Of a stretch of 56,392 bases of DNA, positions 17,662 to 30,418 are shown piece by piece; positions within the stretch are counted from its first letter, which is position 1; each line of letters begins with the position of its first letter. The notes beneath the pieces are model-generated. The model worked only from the letters and a program-made list of their open reading frames with translations, searched no databases and was not told the origin of the DNA. The position numbers and the translations under genes were made by a program. Source of the stretch: Opitutaceae bacterium (GTDB lineage Bacteria; Verrucomicrobiota; Verrucomicrobiia; Opitutales; Opitutaceae); contig SYGN01000212.1 in assembly GCA_005799525.1 (NCBI GenBank), forward strand, positions 1 through 56,392, in the 5' to 3' direction.

Positions 17662-17712
17662 GGCGTCGCTCACCGACGCCCGTCCGCGCCCCGAACGCCA
17701 AACCAAGTTTGG
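17662..17712. repeat. Two hairpins between rseP and ispG
   Basis: GGCGTCG-CTCAC-CGACGCC (17662-17680) and CCAAAC-CAA-GTTTGG (17698-17712) are perfect stems of 7 and 6 bp. Neither is followed by a T-run. The first lies in a GTAGAGGCGTCGCTCACCG phrase that looks like a dispersed palindromic element. They may modulate read-through from rseP to ispG. Confidence 0.55.
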
Positions 17713-17772
17713 TCTTCGCCATCAGGCCTTAGTCATTACTCATTTATCCATTCGGCCTCCGACCGTCTCACC

Positions 17773-19836
17773 ATGTCTTACTGCGCCTCCCGCTACCACA
17801 CCGTCCGCCGTCCCACCCATCCCGTAAATGTCGGCGGCCTCGGCGTTGGCGGCAGCAACCCGATCCGTATCCAGTCGATGACGACCAGCGACACCCAGGC
17901 CGTCGCCGCCACCGTCCAACAATCCATCGCCTTGGCCGAGGTCGGTTGCGAAATCGTCCGCATCACCGCACCCAACATTGCCGCCGCAAAATGCCTGCGC
18001 GCCATCCGCTCCCAATTCTCCGCCGCCGGTTTCGCCCACATTCCCCTCGTCGCCGACATCCATTTCCTCCCGAGCGTCGCCATGGAAGCCGTCGAACACG
18101 TCGAAAAAATTCGCGTCAATCCCGGCAACTACGCCGACAAAAAGAAATTCGCGGTGCGCGAATACTCTGACGGTGACTACGACGCCGAGCTCGCCCGCCT
18201 CCACGAAACTTTTTCACCCTTGGTTCTCCGCTGCAAAACTCTCGGCCGCGCCATGCGCATCGGCACAAACCACGGCTCGCTGAGCGACCGGATCATGAAC
18301 CGCTACGGCGACACCCCCCTCGGCATGGTGGAGAGCGCCCTCGAATTTCTGCGGATCGCCCGCGATCACCGCTATGACCAGATCATGCTCTCGATGAAGT
18401 CATCGAATCCGAAAGTCATGATCCAAGCCTACCGCCTCCTCGTCGAACGCATGACCCAAGAGGACATGCACTACCCCCTCCATCTCGGCGTGACCGAAGC
18501 CGGTGACGGCGAAGACGGTCGGATCAAGAGCGCCATCGGCATCGGTTCCCTCCTCCTCGACGGTCTCGGCGATACCATCCGAGTGTCGCTCACTGAGGAC
18601 AGCGTCTACGAAATCCCCGTGGCCCGTGCCATCGCGGATAAAGCGATGAGCCTCTGGTCGTCCACCGTCGTCGCGCTCGCCACCGATAGGATCGACCCGT
18701 ATCATTTCAACAAACGCGCCACCACGACCCTCGCGTTCTCGGAGACCTGCGTCGTCGGCCCGGAGCAACCGCCGCGGGTCATCGTCCGCGTCCCCTCCAT
18801 CGCCGCCCTCTCCGCCGCCGCCCGCGACCTGGCGTCACCAAAATTCAAGGACACTCCGCCCGAAGGCCTGCTCGTCCCCATCGCCACCGCCGGCGATCTC
18901 GCCGCCCTCTGCGAAGTCGCCGCCACCACGCCCCTGCCTGTCAGTTTCCTCGCGCTCGAACTCTCCCCTGCGCTCACGCCCGACCTCCTGCAGCCGCTCC
19001 TCGCGATGAGCCCGGGCCGCCTTCTCCTCGTCCGTCCTTTCACCGCCACCGAGGAATCCACGCTGCGCGCTTTCGCGGAAATCGTGCGTCAGCACTGCCA
19101 CTTCCTTGCCTGCGAGCTCACCCCCGCCGCCGCGAACGTCCTCGCCTCCACGCTCCGCGCGCTCGGCGACGACCGCCTGGTAGTTTCACTCGACGCCTCG
19201 GCTTGCCTCAGCTCCGCAGGAGCGCGAGCAGCGCAGCCTGCTCCACTCGACTCCGCCCACGCTGTCGGACGTCATCGCGCCCTCGTCGAGGCTCTCCGCC
19301 TCGCGGGCTCGCGTGCGCCTATCTGGATACGCACGACCGCCGCGACCGCCGTTCGCGGCGAAAATAGTTTCCTCTCAAAACTCCTCGAGGCCTCGTTCCT
19401 CAACGGCAGCCTCCTCTGCGACGGCGTCGGCGACTTCGTCAGCGTCGAAACCGAAGCCGACGTCACCCGCTCGCTCAAGCTCGCCTACAACGTCCTCCAA
19501 GGTGCCGGCGCTCGCATCTCGAAGACCGAATTCGTCGCGTGTCCCAGCTGTGGTCGCACGCTCTTTGATCTCCAGACGACGACCCAGCGCATTCGCGCCC
19601 AGACCGGCCACCTCAAAGGCGTGAAGCTCGCCATCATGGGCTGCATCGTGAACGGCCCCGGGGAAATGGCCGACGCCGACTTCGGCTACGTCGGCGGCGC
19701 TCCCGGAAAAATCAACCTCTACGTCGGCAAGAACTGCGTCCAATACAATCTCCCTCAGGCCGAGGCCGACGCCCGTCTGATCGCCCTAATCAAGGAACAC
19801 GGCAAATGGAGTGAGCCGAATCCGGCCCAGGCTTGA
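17773..19836 (+). CDS. ispG: 4-hydroxy-3-methylbut-2-enyl diphosphate synthase, long form
   Basis: 687 residues, against about 370 in most bacteria. IspG reduces MEcPP to HMBPP with a [4Fe-4S] cluster in the MEP pathway. The N-terminal TIM barrel is clear (NPIRIQSMTTSDTQ, PLVADIHFLPSVAMEA, RINPGNY-type VNPGNYAD). A ~280-residue extra domain follows (about 290-560), as in Chlamydia, Bacteroidetes and plant IspG. The C-terminal cluster domain has Cys590 and Cys593 (CPSCGRTLFDL), Cys624 and Glu631 (GCIVNGPGE). Within the extra domain, a short Ala/Pro-rich stretch is encoded by a palindromic repeat (19219-19244). Confidence 0.96.
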   Translation: MSYCASRYHTVRRPTHPVNVGGLGVGGSNPIRIQSMTTSDTQAVAATVQQSIALAEVGCEIVRITAPNIAAAKCLRAIRSQFSAAGFAHIPLVADIHFLPSVAMEAVEHVEKIRVNPGNYADKKKFAVREYSDGDYDAELARLHETFSPLVLRCKTLGRAMRIGTNHGSLSDRIMNRYGDTPLGMVESALEFLRIARDHRYDQIMLSMKSSNPKVMIQAYRLLVERMTQEDMHYPLHLGVTEAGDGEDGRIKSAIGIGSLLLDGLGDTIRVSLTEDSVYEIPVARAIADKAMSLWSSTVVALATDRIDPYHFNKRATTTLAFSETCVVGPEQPPRVIVRVPSIAALSAAARDLASPKFKDTPPEGLLVPIATAGDLAALCEVAATTPLPVSFLALELSPALTPDLLQPLLAMSPGRLLLVRPFTATEESTLRAFAEIVRQHCHFLACELTPAAANVLASTLRALGDDRLVVSLDASACLSSAGARAAQPAPLDSAHAVGRHRALVEALRLAGSRAPIWIRTTAATAVRGENSFLSKLLEASFLNGSLLCDGVGDFVSVETEADVTRSLKLAYNVLQGAGARISKTEFVACPSCGRTLFDLQTTTQRIRAQTGHLKGVKLAIMGCIVNGPGEMADADFGYVGGAPGKINLYVGKNCVQYNLPQAEADARLIALIKEHGKWSEPNPAQA
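19219..19244. repeat. Palindromic repeat embedded in ispG
   Basis: GGAGC...GCTCC, with a nested GAGCA...TGCTC alternative, forms an imperfect stem around an AGCGCAGC core. It encodes an Ala/Pro-rich linker (AGARAAQPAP) inside the accessory domain of IspG, where extra residues are likely tolerated. Confidence 0.5.
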
Positions 19837-20365
19837 GCGCTGAGCTCGCAGTTTTCAGTGTGGGCGTATTCAGGAAAACCTGCCCCTGTAACCGTAGTGT
19901 AAACGGACATTCACCAGCAAATCCGCTCGCCAAGCCGCTTCCACCGCTGTGTAACGCCGCAAAAATTACGCGTCTTTGCGCCATTTTCCCTTCATTTCAC
20001 TCCGGCGCAGCGTGGCAACGAAAAAATCAAGAAAGTTATGCCCAAACTGCCTGTGAATAAGTTGTCGGAAAGTTCGCCTTGAAATGCTTTTTGGGTTCAT
20101 AATTACTGAGACTCTGTCCAATTCTATTTCGCCGTCCGGTTGCTCTTTCCCACGTCATTCGAACCCCATCCAGCATATCTTGCGGCACAAACACCGCTAT
20201 CGCTTGGCCACCAATTGATTATGATTCTTTATCTTCAGATATTTTTCGCCCGGTGGTTGAGCCTGACTTTCGTTGCAGCGAGGAGATGTGGATGAGGCCC
20301 GTTCTGACGTGTCGAAAGACAGTTCGCGGCCCAGTGTGAATAAAACCACCTCCTCGCCTGCTACC
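19837..20365. promoter_or_regulatory. dnaA upstream region with DnaA-box-like sites, possible oriC
   Basis: 529 bases with no supported gene, visibly more AT-rich than the surroundings. It contains two exact copies of TGTGAATAA (20052-20060 and 20335-20343), one mismatch from the DnaA box TGTGGATAA; TGTGGATGA (20287-20295), also one mismatch; and TTATCTTCA (20229-20237), two mismatches. AT-rich stretches lie at 20085-20110 and 20215-20250. This fits dnaA autoregulation or an origin, but perfect boxes in tight array are lacking. Confidence 0.45.
20215..20243 (+). promoter_or_regulatory. dnaA: Candidate sigma-70-type dnaA promoter
   Basis: TTGATT (20215-20220) and GATATT (20238-20243) are separated by 17 bases, each matching the -35/-10 consensus at four of six positions. 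The start codon of dnaA is about 120 bases downstream. A DnaA-box-like TTATCTTCA lies in the spacer. Prediction by eye only. Confidence 0.3.
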
Positions 20366-21769
20366 ATGCCTTTATTGTCCCTCTCTCCCAGCCTCTGGGA
20401 AACCGTAAAATGCGACTTCAAGTCGCTCTTTCCGGAAGATGTTTTCCAGATGTGGTTCGAACCAGTCGTGTGCCTCGAAACCACGGGCGATGCGATGACG
20501 CTTGGCGTGGCCAATGACTTCGCAGCGATTTGGATTCACGACAACTACCTCGATCTTATCACTCAGCGCCTCCGCCTGAACGCCGGTCGCATGGTGACCG
20601 TGACACTGCGCAAGACCGATTCCAACGCCCGGAATGGTCTTGGATCTGCCGGGTCGAATGGTCCCCGCTCGGCCGATGCCGCAGCCCCCCGCAGCCGCCC
20701 CGCTCCCGCTCGTCGCACCACCCGATACGACGAACGCGGTCCCGTCGCCGGCACGCTCAATCCCCGCAACACCTTCGAAACCTTTGTCGTCGGGGCCAAT
20801 AACCAGATGGCTCATGCCGCATCCCTCGCCGTCGCGCAGGCCCCAGCCCAAGCCTACAACCCCTTGTTCCTCTACGGTGATACCGGGCTCGGTAAGACCC
20901 ACCTGATGCACGCCATTGGACACGCCATTCTCCGCGCCAACCCCGACGCGCGGGTCGCCTACCTTTCGACGGAAAAATTCACCAACGAGTTCATCCAAGC
21001 GCTCCAAGAGAATTCCCTCACGAAATTCCGCCAGCGCTACCGGCACGTCGACGTGCTGCTGATCGACGACGTCCAATTTCTCGCCGGCAAAGAGCGTATC
21101 CAAGAAGAGTTCTTCCACACCTTCAACGATCTCTTTGAATCTGGAAAGCAGATCATCCTCTCCAGCGACCGGCGCGCCAGCGAAATCCAGAAACTGGAAG
21201 CCCGCCTCGTGTCTCGTTTCGAATGGGGCCTGCCCGCCGACATACAAGCGCCCGACCTCGAGACCCGTCAGGCCATTTTGCGCACCAAGGCCGCCACTCT
21301 AAAATGCAACCTCTCGGAAGCCGTCCTTAATTTCATTGCGCAGAATATCACGAAAAACATCCGCCGCCTCGAGGGCGCGCTGATTAAGGTCGCCAGCTAC
21401 ACGGCGCTCACGAGCAAACCGATGGACGTCGCCACGGCCGAACGCCTGCTGCACGACGTACTGATGGAGCAGGCCCAGACGATCCTGACCATCGAGACGA
21501 TTCAGAAGCGTGTCGCCGACCATTTTCAAATTCGGCACAGCGACATGACCAGCAAACGCCGGCCCAACAACATCGCCATCCCCCGCCAAATCGCGATGTA
21601 TCTCTCCCGCGTTCTCACCAAACATTCGCTCCAGGAAATCGGCGACAACTTCGGCGGTCGTGACCACGGCACCGTGATCCACGCCTGCAAGGCCGTAGAC
21701 AATATGTGCGAGCAGGACGCCTCGACGCGCAGCAGCGTCGAGTTCCTCAAGACCCAGCTTTCGAAGTAA
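20366..21769 (+). CDS. dnaA: Chromosomal replication initiator DnaA
   Basis: 467 residues from the ATG giving MPLLSLSPSLWETVKCDF, the usual domain I start; the frame runs 31 codons further upstream. DnaA binds origin boxes and melts oriC. Domain I (about 1-85), a linker rich in Arg/Pro/Ala, the AAA+ domain with Walker A YGDTGLGKTHL and Walker B LLIDDVQFL, and domain IV with the DNA-binding signature GGRDHGTVIHACKAV are all present. A strong terminator follows 25 bases after the stop. Two TGTGAATAA words lie upstream. Confidence 0.97.
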   Translation: MPLLSLSPSLWETVKCDFKSLFPEDVFQMWFEPVVCLETTGDAMTLGVANDFAAIWIHDNYLDLITQRLRLNAGRMVTVTLRKTDSNARNGLGSAGSNGPRSADAAAPRSRPAPARRTTRYDERGPVAGTLNPRNTFETFVVGANNQMAHAASLAVAQAPAQAYNPLFLYGDTGLGKTHLMHAIGHAILRANPDARVAYLSTEKFTNEFIQALQENSLTKFRQRYRHVDVLLIDDVQFLAGKERIQEEFFHTFNDLFESGKQIILSSDRRASEIQKLEARLVSRFEWGLPADIQAPDLETRQAILRTKAATLKCNLSEAVLNFIAQNITKNIRRLEGALIKVASYTALTSKPMDVATAERLLHDVLMEQAQTILTIETIQKRVADHFQIRHSDMTSKRRPNNIAIPRQIAMYLSRVLTKHSLQEIGDNFGGRDHGTVIHACKAVDNMCEQDASTRSSVEFLKTQLSK

Positions 21770-21794
21770 GCCTTACCCGTTGCAGAAAGAGCCA

Positions 21795-21819
21795 AGCCCG
21801 GAATGGTTCCGGGCTTTTT
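21795..21819 (+). terminator. Intrinsic terminator of dnaA
   Basis: A perfect 9-bp stem AGCCCGGAA / TTCCGGGCT with a TGG loop ends in a run of T residues. It is the clearest rho-independent terminator in the window. Confidence 0.92.
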
Positions 21820-21865
21820 CGCAACTAGCTCTAGACTCCGGGCTCTCAGCGACTAGCCTCCAACC

Positions 21866-22420
21866 ATGTCACTCACTCCCGAGCAAAAAGCTTCCGTATC
21901 ATTGTGGGTCGCCGCCGGCGACAATCTTTCTGCGGTCCAGAAAAAAATCACTGAGCAATTCAAGTTCTCGATGACCTACCGCGATGTTCGCTTCCTCGTA
22001 GACGACCTCAACCTCGAACTCAAGGACCCCGCCCCCAAGGTCGACGCCAGCGACGTGAGCAAAACGCCGCCGCCCGTCGCCAAAGCGCCGGGGCCCTCCG
22101 CACAACCCGCGGGAATAGCCGATGCTACGGCCGAGTCGCCTGCCGACGCGGAGGCCGAGCTGGCTGATAACGGCCTCGAAGACCTTCCTCCCGGCGCCAG
22201 CTCAGTGACCGTCGAAGTCGACAAAGTTACCCTCATCCCCGGCGCCCTCGCCGCCGGCACGGTAACCTTCAGTGACGGCGTGACCGGCAAATGGGTCATC
22301 GACCAGCAGTATCGCCCCGGTTTCACCGAGATCAGCCAACCCGGCTACCGCCCCACTCCGGCCGACTCCCAAGCCTTTATGCAGCAACTCAGCGCGCAGC
22401 TCCAGAAACGCGGCTTCTGA
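21866..22420 (+). CDS. Conserved hypothetical protein
   Basis: 184 residues, not assigned to a known function. Three parts are visible: an N-terminal helical domain (about 1-52, MSLTPEQKASVSLWVAAGDN onward) that looks like a small helix-turn-helix or coiled-coil module; a Pro/Ala/Asp-rich linker (about 53-110); and a C-terminal beta-rich domain (TVTFSDGVTGKWVIDQQYRPGFTEI) ending in a helix (PADSQAFMQQLSAQLQKRGF). No signal peptide or membrane segment. I have an impression of similar C-terminal domains in other Verrucomicrobia, unverified. It is convergent with ligA. Confidence 0.8.
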   Translation: MSLTPEQKASVSLWVAAGDNLSAVQKKITEQFKFSMTYRDVRFLVDDLNLELKDPAPKVDASDVSKTPPPVAKAPGPSAQPAGIADATAESPADAEAELADNGLEDLPPGASSVTVEVDKVTLIPGALAAGTVTFSDGVTGKWVIDQQYRPGFTEISQPGYRPTPADSQAFMQQLSAQLQKRGF

Positions 22421-22464
22421 GCCGCTCCGAGCCAAGGCGCCGGACAGCCTCGCGCGTCCAGCGT

Positions 22465-26794
<4,330 letters not shown>

Positions 26795-26813
26795 CGGACG
26801 TGAAGCGAGTCAG

Positions 26814-27227
26814 TTATTGGGCCGGCTGCACCGGGTTCATGGTCGTGGCCGACCGCACCACCGAGGTCTCCAGTAACCGCCGGTAACGGCCCCACCCGGC
26901 ATACAGTGACACCGCCAAGGCCGCCCCGAGCGTGTCCGCCACCCAGTCCTTCACCTCGCTCGCTCGCTCGGGCACGAAACTCTGATGCCATTCGTCGGAC
27001 GCGCCGAAAAGGGACACCGCGGCGATCGCCAGCCAAGGCGTCCAGCGCCCGCGCCCCAGGGCCCGAAACGTGAGCGTCCCCAGGAGGCCGTAGACCGAAA
27101 AATGGGCCAGCTTGTCGAAGCTCGGGATCCAGTGGGTGAACTCCGGCGTCGCCATCATCCGGCTCGACGCCCAGACAATCATCCCCGCCACCGCCAGCGG
27201 CCAGGCCCAGTCACGTCGAAGCTTCAT
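26814..27227 (-). CDS. VanZ-family membrane protein
   Basis: 137 residues from the ATG giving MKLRRDWAWPLAVAG; another ATG ten codons upstream is possible. About four membrane segments with the family motifs SFDKLAHFSVYGLLG and FGASDEWHQSFVPERASEVKDWVADTLGA. VanZ proteins alter resistance to glycopeptides in some Gram-positives, but most members have no known role; in Gram-negatives they may affect envelope lipids. The longer frame to 27326 is rejected because its extra part is repeat-like DNA beside the tRNA. Confidence 0.85.
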   Translation of the reverse strand: MKLRRDWAWPLAVAGMIVWASSRMMATPEFTHWIPSFDKLAHFSVYGLLGTLTFRALGRGRWTPWLAIAAVSLFGASDEWHQSFVPERASEVKDWVADTLGAALAVSLYAGWGRYRRLLETSVVRSATTMNPVQPAQ

Positions 27228-27335
27228 CAAAGTATGCGGCACGATCACCGTAATCATCGCGACGGGACCGATTCCGCAATCCGAAATCCGCCCGCACGCG
27301 GCACCGGTGGCCTGCGTTGAACGCAACGGGGAAAA

Positions 27336-27412
<77 letters not shown>

Positions 27413-27697
27413 AACAAGGGAGGGCGAACAAGCCCCATGCCGCCGACGTAAGCAAGCGCTTTTTCTCCGTCACCTAAATTCCCCTCCGCATCCGCCCCCG
27501 GACTCCGCTGTCCCGTTCAATCAAATTGCCGAACAAACGGCCCGCCGCCCCGGTGTCGTTCCGAATAGTCCGCCGCCGTGCGCCCCACGCACTCCCGCTC
27601 CCCGGGCGCCCCCGGTGAACCCTCCGCCGCGACCAGCCGCTACCCGCGGTTTTGTCCGTGCTCATCCGCGGAATCCATGGTTCATCGAATCTCTCCC
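27413..27697. other. Region between tRNA-Pro and the TIM-barrel gene
   Basis: 285 bases with the presumed tRNA promoter (TTGCTT followed by TTGTT-like words on the minus strand, not convincing) and a CCGTG-type repeat phrase at 27651-27685 similar to 598-627. No protein gene is supported; the frame open from 27578 is the non-coding leader of the next gene. Confidence 0.45.
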
Positions 27698-28483
27698 ATG
27701 CAACTCGGAATCTGCGCCAACACCGCCGGCCTCAATCTCCTCTCGCCCTCGCCCGGCCTCGATTTCCTCGAGGGCTTCACGCAGGAACTCCTGCAACCGG
27801 AAACGCCCGACGCCGCGCGCACCCGTCCCGCCGAAGCCCTCCTCGCGCGCGGCTTCACCCTCCCGGCCTCGAACCGCTTCCTCCCGGCCGACCTGAAAGT
27901 CGTCGGCCCCGACGTGGATCTCGCCCGCCTCGACCGCTACGCCGAGACCACCTTTCGCCGCGCGAAGGAAATCAACATGACGCTCGTCGTCTTTGGCAGC
28001 GCGGGTGCTCGCATGATCCCGCCAGGATTCTCCGCTGCCACCGCCTTCGAACAATTCGTCGACGTGCTCCGCCAGATCGGCCCCCTCGCCGAAGAACAGG
28101 GCGTCACCCTCCTCGTCGAGCCGCTCAACCGCGGCGAGTGCAACTGCGTCAACACCATCCTCGAAGGCGCCGAAGCCGTCCGCCGCTCCAACACCCGCGG
28201 GGTCCAACTCCTCGTCGACATTTTCCACATGCTGCGCAACGGCGAGTCCGCCGACGACATCCTTAAGGTCGCTCCGCTGATCCGCCACGTGCACGTCGCG
28301 GAAAATAAGGACCGCGCCGCCCCCGGCATCCACGGGGACAACTTCCGCAGCTTCTTCCGCGCCCTGCGCCGCGCCAACTACCACGGCCGCCTCACCGTCG
28401 AAGCCGACTGGACCGATCTTCCCAATCAGGTCGCCCCGACCCTCGCCGCCCTCCGCACGCAGCTGCGCGACTCGGGTTATTGA
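27698..28483 (+). CDS. Sugar phosphate isomerase/epimerase-family TIM-barrel protein
   Basis: 261 residues from the ATG giving MQLGICANTAG. The AP-endonuclease-2/xylose-isomerase-like barrel shows LVVFGSAGARMIPPGF, the metal-site strand TLLVEPLNRGECN, VQLLVDIFHMLRNG, IRHVHVAENKDRAAPGIHGDNFRSFF and LTVEADWTD. Glu, Asp, His and Glu at these strand ends form the expected metal site. Such enzymes epimerise or isomerise keto-sugars such as hydroxypyruvate or tagatose. It is convergent with the RidA gene at the edge of the catabolic region and may belong to it. Confidence 0.85.
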   Translation: MQLGICANTAGLNLLSPSPGLDFLEGFTQELLQPETPDAARTRPAEALLARGFTLPASNRFLPADLKVVGPDVDLARLDRYAETTFRRAKEINMTLVVFGSAGARMIPPGFSAATAFEQFVDVLRQIGPLAEEQGVTLLVEPLNRGECNCVNTILEGAEAVRRSNTRGVQLLVDIFHMLRNGESADDILKVAPLIRHVHVAENKDRAAPGIHGDNFRSFFRALRRANYHGRLTVEADWTDLPNQVAPTLAALRTQLRDSGY

Positions 28484-28518
28484 GCGCGGGGGTGTCCACC
28501 GACCGCCAACGCCCGAGT

Positions 28519-28905
28519 CTATCGTTTCACGACCGCGACACACTCGATCTCGAACTGCAACGATGCTGGCAGGCAGCTTGTAATCGTCGTCCGGGCCGGA
28601 AACGGCACGGAAAAATATTCCCGATAGAGCTCGTTGTAACGGCCGAGATTCTCCGGATCGCGCACGTAGTTACGTGTCTGCACGACGCAGGTCAGATCGG
28701 CTCCCGCGGTTTTGAGCACCTTGCGCAGATTCTCGACTGAGCGCCGAAATTCTCCCTCGAAGGTATCGCTTACGATTTGCCCGGTGGCATCGACCGAAGC
28801 CTGCCCGGACACGAAGATCAGTTCGCCAACGCGCACGGCGGGGCTGAACGGCAGGTGCGAAACCGGGGTATCGGGATTTCGAGGATAGGAAACACTAGGG
28901 TTCAT
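28519..28905 (-). CDS. RidA/YjgF family protein
   Basis: 128 residues from the ATG at 28905. The RidA fold is recognised by VRVGELIFVSGQASVD, FEGEFRRSVENLRKVLKTAGAD and the C-terminal PARTTITSCLPASLQFEIECVA, in which the arginine of the PAR(T/S) motif that binds the iminoacid carboxylate is present. RidA deaminases hydrolyse reactive 2-aminoacrylate or related imines formed by PLP enzymes. Its start overlaps the M81 gene stop as ATGA, and a PLP aminotransferase lies one gene further upstream, so a local role in clearing an imine is plausible. Confidence 0.92.
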   Translation of the reverse strand: MNPSVSYPRNPDTPVSHLPFSPAVRVGELIFVSGQASVDATGQIVSDTFEGEFRRSVENLRKVLKTAGADLTCVVQTRNYVRDPENLGRYNELYREYFSVPFPARTTITSCLPASLQFEIECVAVVKR

Positions 28906-30416
28906 GAAAAAGTGCAGGAAAAAACCGTGTCGGTGTCCAGCGGCCAAACCGGCCGAAGCAGCCGGCGCCAGGTAAAGGTGCCAAGGCTGCTCGAGCACGG
29001 TCCGCGCGTGTCGACGTAGTGCGAGGCACGCGCGATCGGATCGTAAGCGCGTTTGTGCGCAACCGCGGCCTTCACCCCGATCACCGCAAAGTCGCGCGGC
29101 TCCAGCCCTTGGCTGCGCAGCTGCCCAAGATCGAACGGCGGCGTTTTCCGGCTCGTCAGCAAAATCGTCACGCCTGCGCTGCGCACCACCGCGCAGGGCC
29201 CCATCTCAAAACGCGACCCAACCATCGAAGCGAGGTGACTCTGTTTGTCTTCGAGCTCGAACCCACCGCCGCTGCGCGCAACGAGCGTCACGTCCAGCGT
29301 CACCGGACCTTCGTCCAATCGCGAGCCACGCCCGCCGACTGCAATCTCACGCTTCGCCCCGATCGCGAGAGCGGCCAACGCCGCGACTGCGCCAGGGTCG
29401 TTGATCACCACAAGGCTGTTCGCCACACGGTGCGCCAGCAGGGCGCGCAGGATACCTGTGCAGTCGCCGGGCGCACCGGCCCCGATGTTGTCGGCCGGCT
29501 CCACGAGTAAAATTGGCCCGGGCTGCGGTGCCTCGGCGGCGATCCGCGCCACCACTTCGTCCACACCCGGATAACGCACATCACCGCGCTCGCGCAGCGA
29601 CCACGCGAGCCGCACCCCGGCGTGCAACCAGCCGTGCGCCGATTCGGGCGGCGCCACCGTCACGAGGCTAAGCGAGACACCCGTGTCGGGTGTGTCGGCG
29701 AACGAAAATCCCGCCGCCACATTACAGGCCCAGACGTCCGGTTCGGTGGCCTCTAACGTGTTCGCGAAAAGCCCCAGCGAGCGCATTGGATCGACGGCCG
29801 TGCCCGTGCCCGGCGGCGCCCAGATGATCGGCGGCCGGCCCCACACCATGTGCGGCATGCGGCGTTCGCGCAGACAGCGCCCGAGCAGGGCCGTGCCGCG
29901 CCGGGCAGCGTCCTTCGCGTCGATGTGCGGATTCTCCCGATACATCACGAGACCGTTGGCGAGCGCACACATCTTGGCCGAAACGTTGGCGTGCAAATCC
30001 AACACTCCAAAGATCGGCACCCTGTCCGCTCCGGGCAGCGACCGGAGGCGGGCCAGCAACTCCCCTTCCGCATCGGCGAACGATTGCGTCACCATCGCTC
30101 CGTGCAGAACAAGGAAGACTCCGTCCACGCCCGCCGCGAATGCCGGTCGCGCGCGCGCTTCAAACTCCGCCCAAAACGCCTCAAACGCCGCATCCGTCAC
30201 CGTGCCACTCGGGGTCGCCCGCGCGTCGAGCGTGGGAATGACCTTGAAACCCTGCTCCGCGGCCTCCTGGAGAAACCCGTCCGTCGGCGAACCGTCGCCG
30301 CGCTTCCGCCACACGGCCTCGCCCACGACGACATCGAAATGCTCCCAGCGCGTCACCTCATCCACGAACGTGTGCGTCTCGTGGAAAAAACCGGCGGTGA
30401 GAATTCGATAGGCCAT
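28902..30416 (-). CDS. M81-family protein, MlrC-like metallopeptidase
   Basis: 504 residues from the ATG giving MAYRILTAGFFHETHTF. The M81/MlrC family was named for the last step of microcystin breakdown and is widespread in catabolic clusters. Visible are the N-terminal HETHTF, the GVFLVLHGAMVTQSFADAEGELL stretch, VLDLHANVS, YRENPHIDAKDAARR and LLVEPADNIGAGAPGDCTGILRALL, and a C-terminal MlrC_C domain. Frame 28902 continues much further upstream, but that part is the other frame of the aminotransferase. It starts 2 bases after the aminotransferase stop. Confidence 0.92.
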   Translation of the reverse strand: MAYRILTAGFFHETHTFVDEVTRWEHFDVVVGEAVWRKRGDGSPTDGFLQEAAEQGFKVIPTLDARATPSGTVTDAAFEAFWAEFEARARPAFAAGVDGVFLVLHGAMVTQSFADAEGELLARLRSLPGADRVPIFGVLDLHANVSAKMCALANGLVMYRENPHIDAKDAARRGTALLGRCLRERRMPHMVWGRPPIIWAPPGTGTAVDPMRSLGLFANTLEATEPDVWACNVAAGFSFADTPDTGVSLSLVTVAPPESAHGWLHAGVRLAWSLRERGDVRYPGVDEVVARIAAEAPQPGPILLVEPADNIGAGAPGDCTGILRALLAHRVANSLVVINDPGAVAALAALAIGAKREIAVGGRGSRLDEGPVTLDVTLVARSGGGFELEDKQSHLASMVGSRFEMGPCAVVRSAGVTILLTSRKTPPFDLGQLRSQGLEPRDFAVIGVKAAVAHKRAYDPIARASHYVDTRGPCSSSLGTFTWRRLLRPVWPLDTDTVFSCTFS

Positions 30417-30418
30417 CG

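Noticed and set aside
19833-20060. 75-codon plus-strand reading frame between ispG and dnaA
   Set aside because: Begins at a non-ATG codon overlapping the ispG stop, has no family signature and covers DnaA-box-like sequence.
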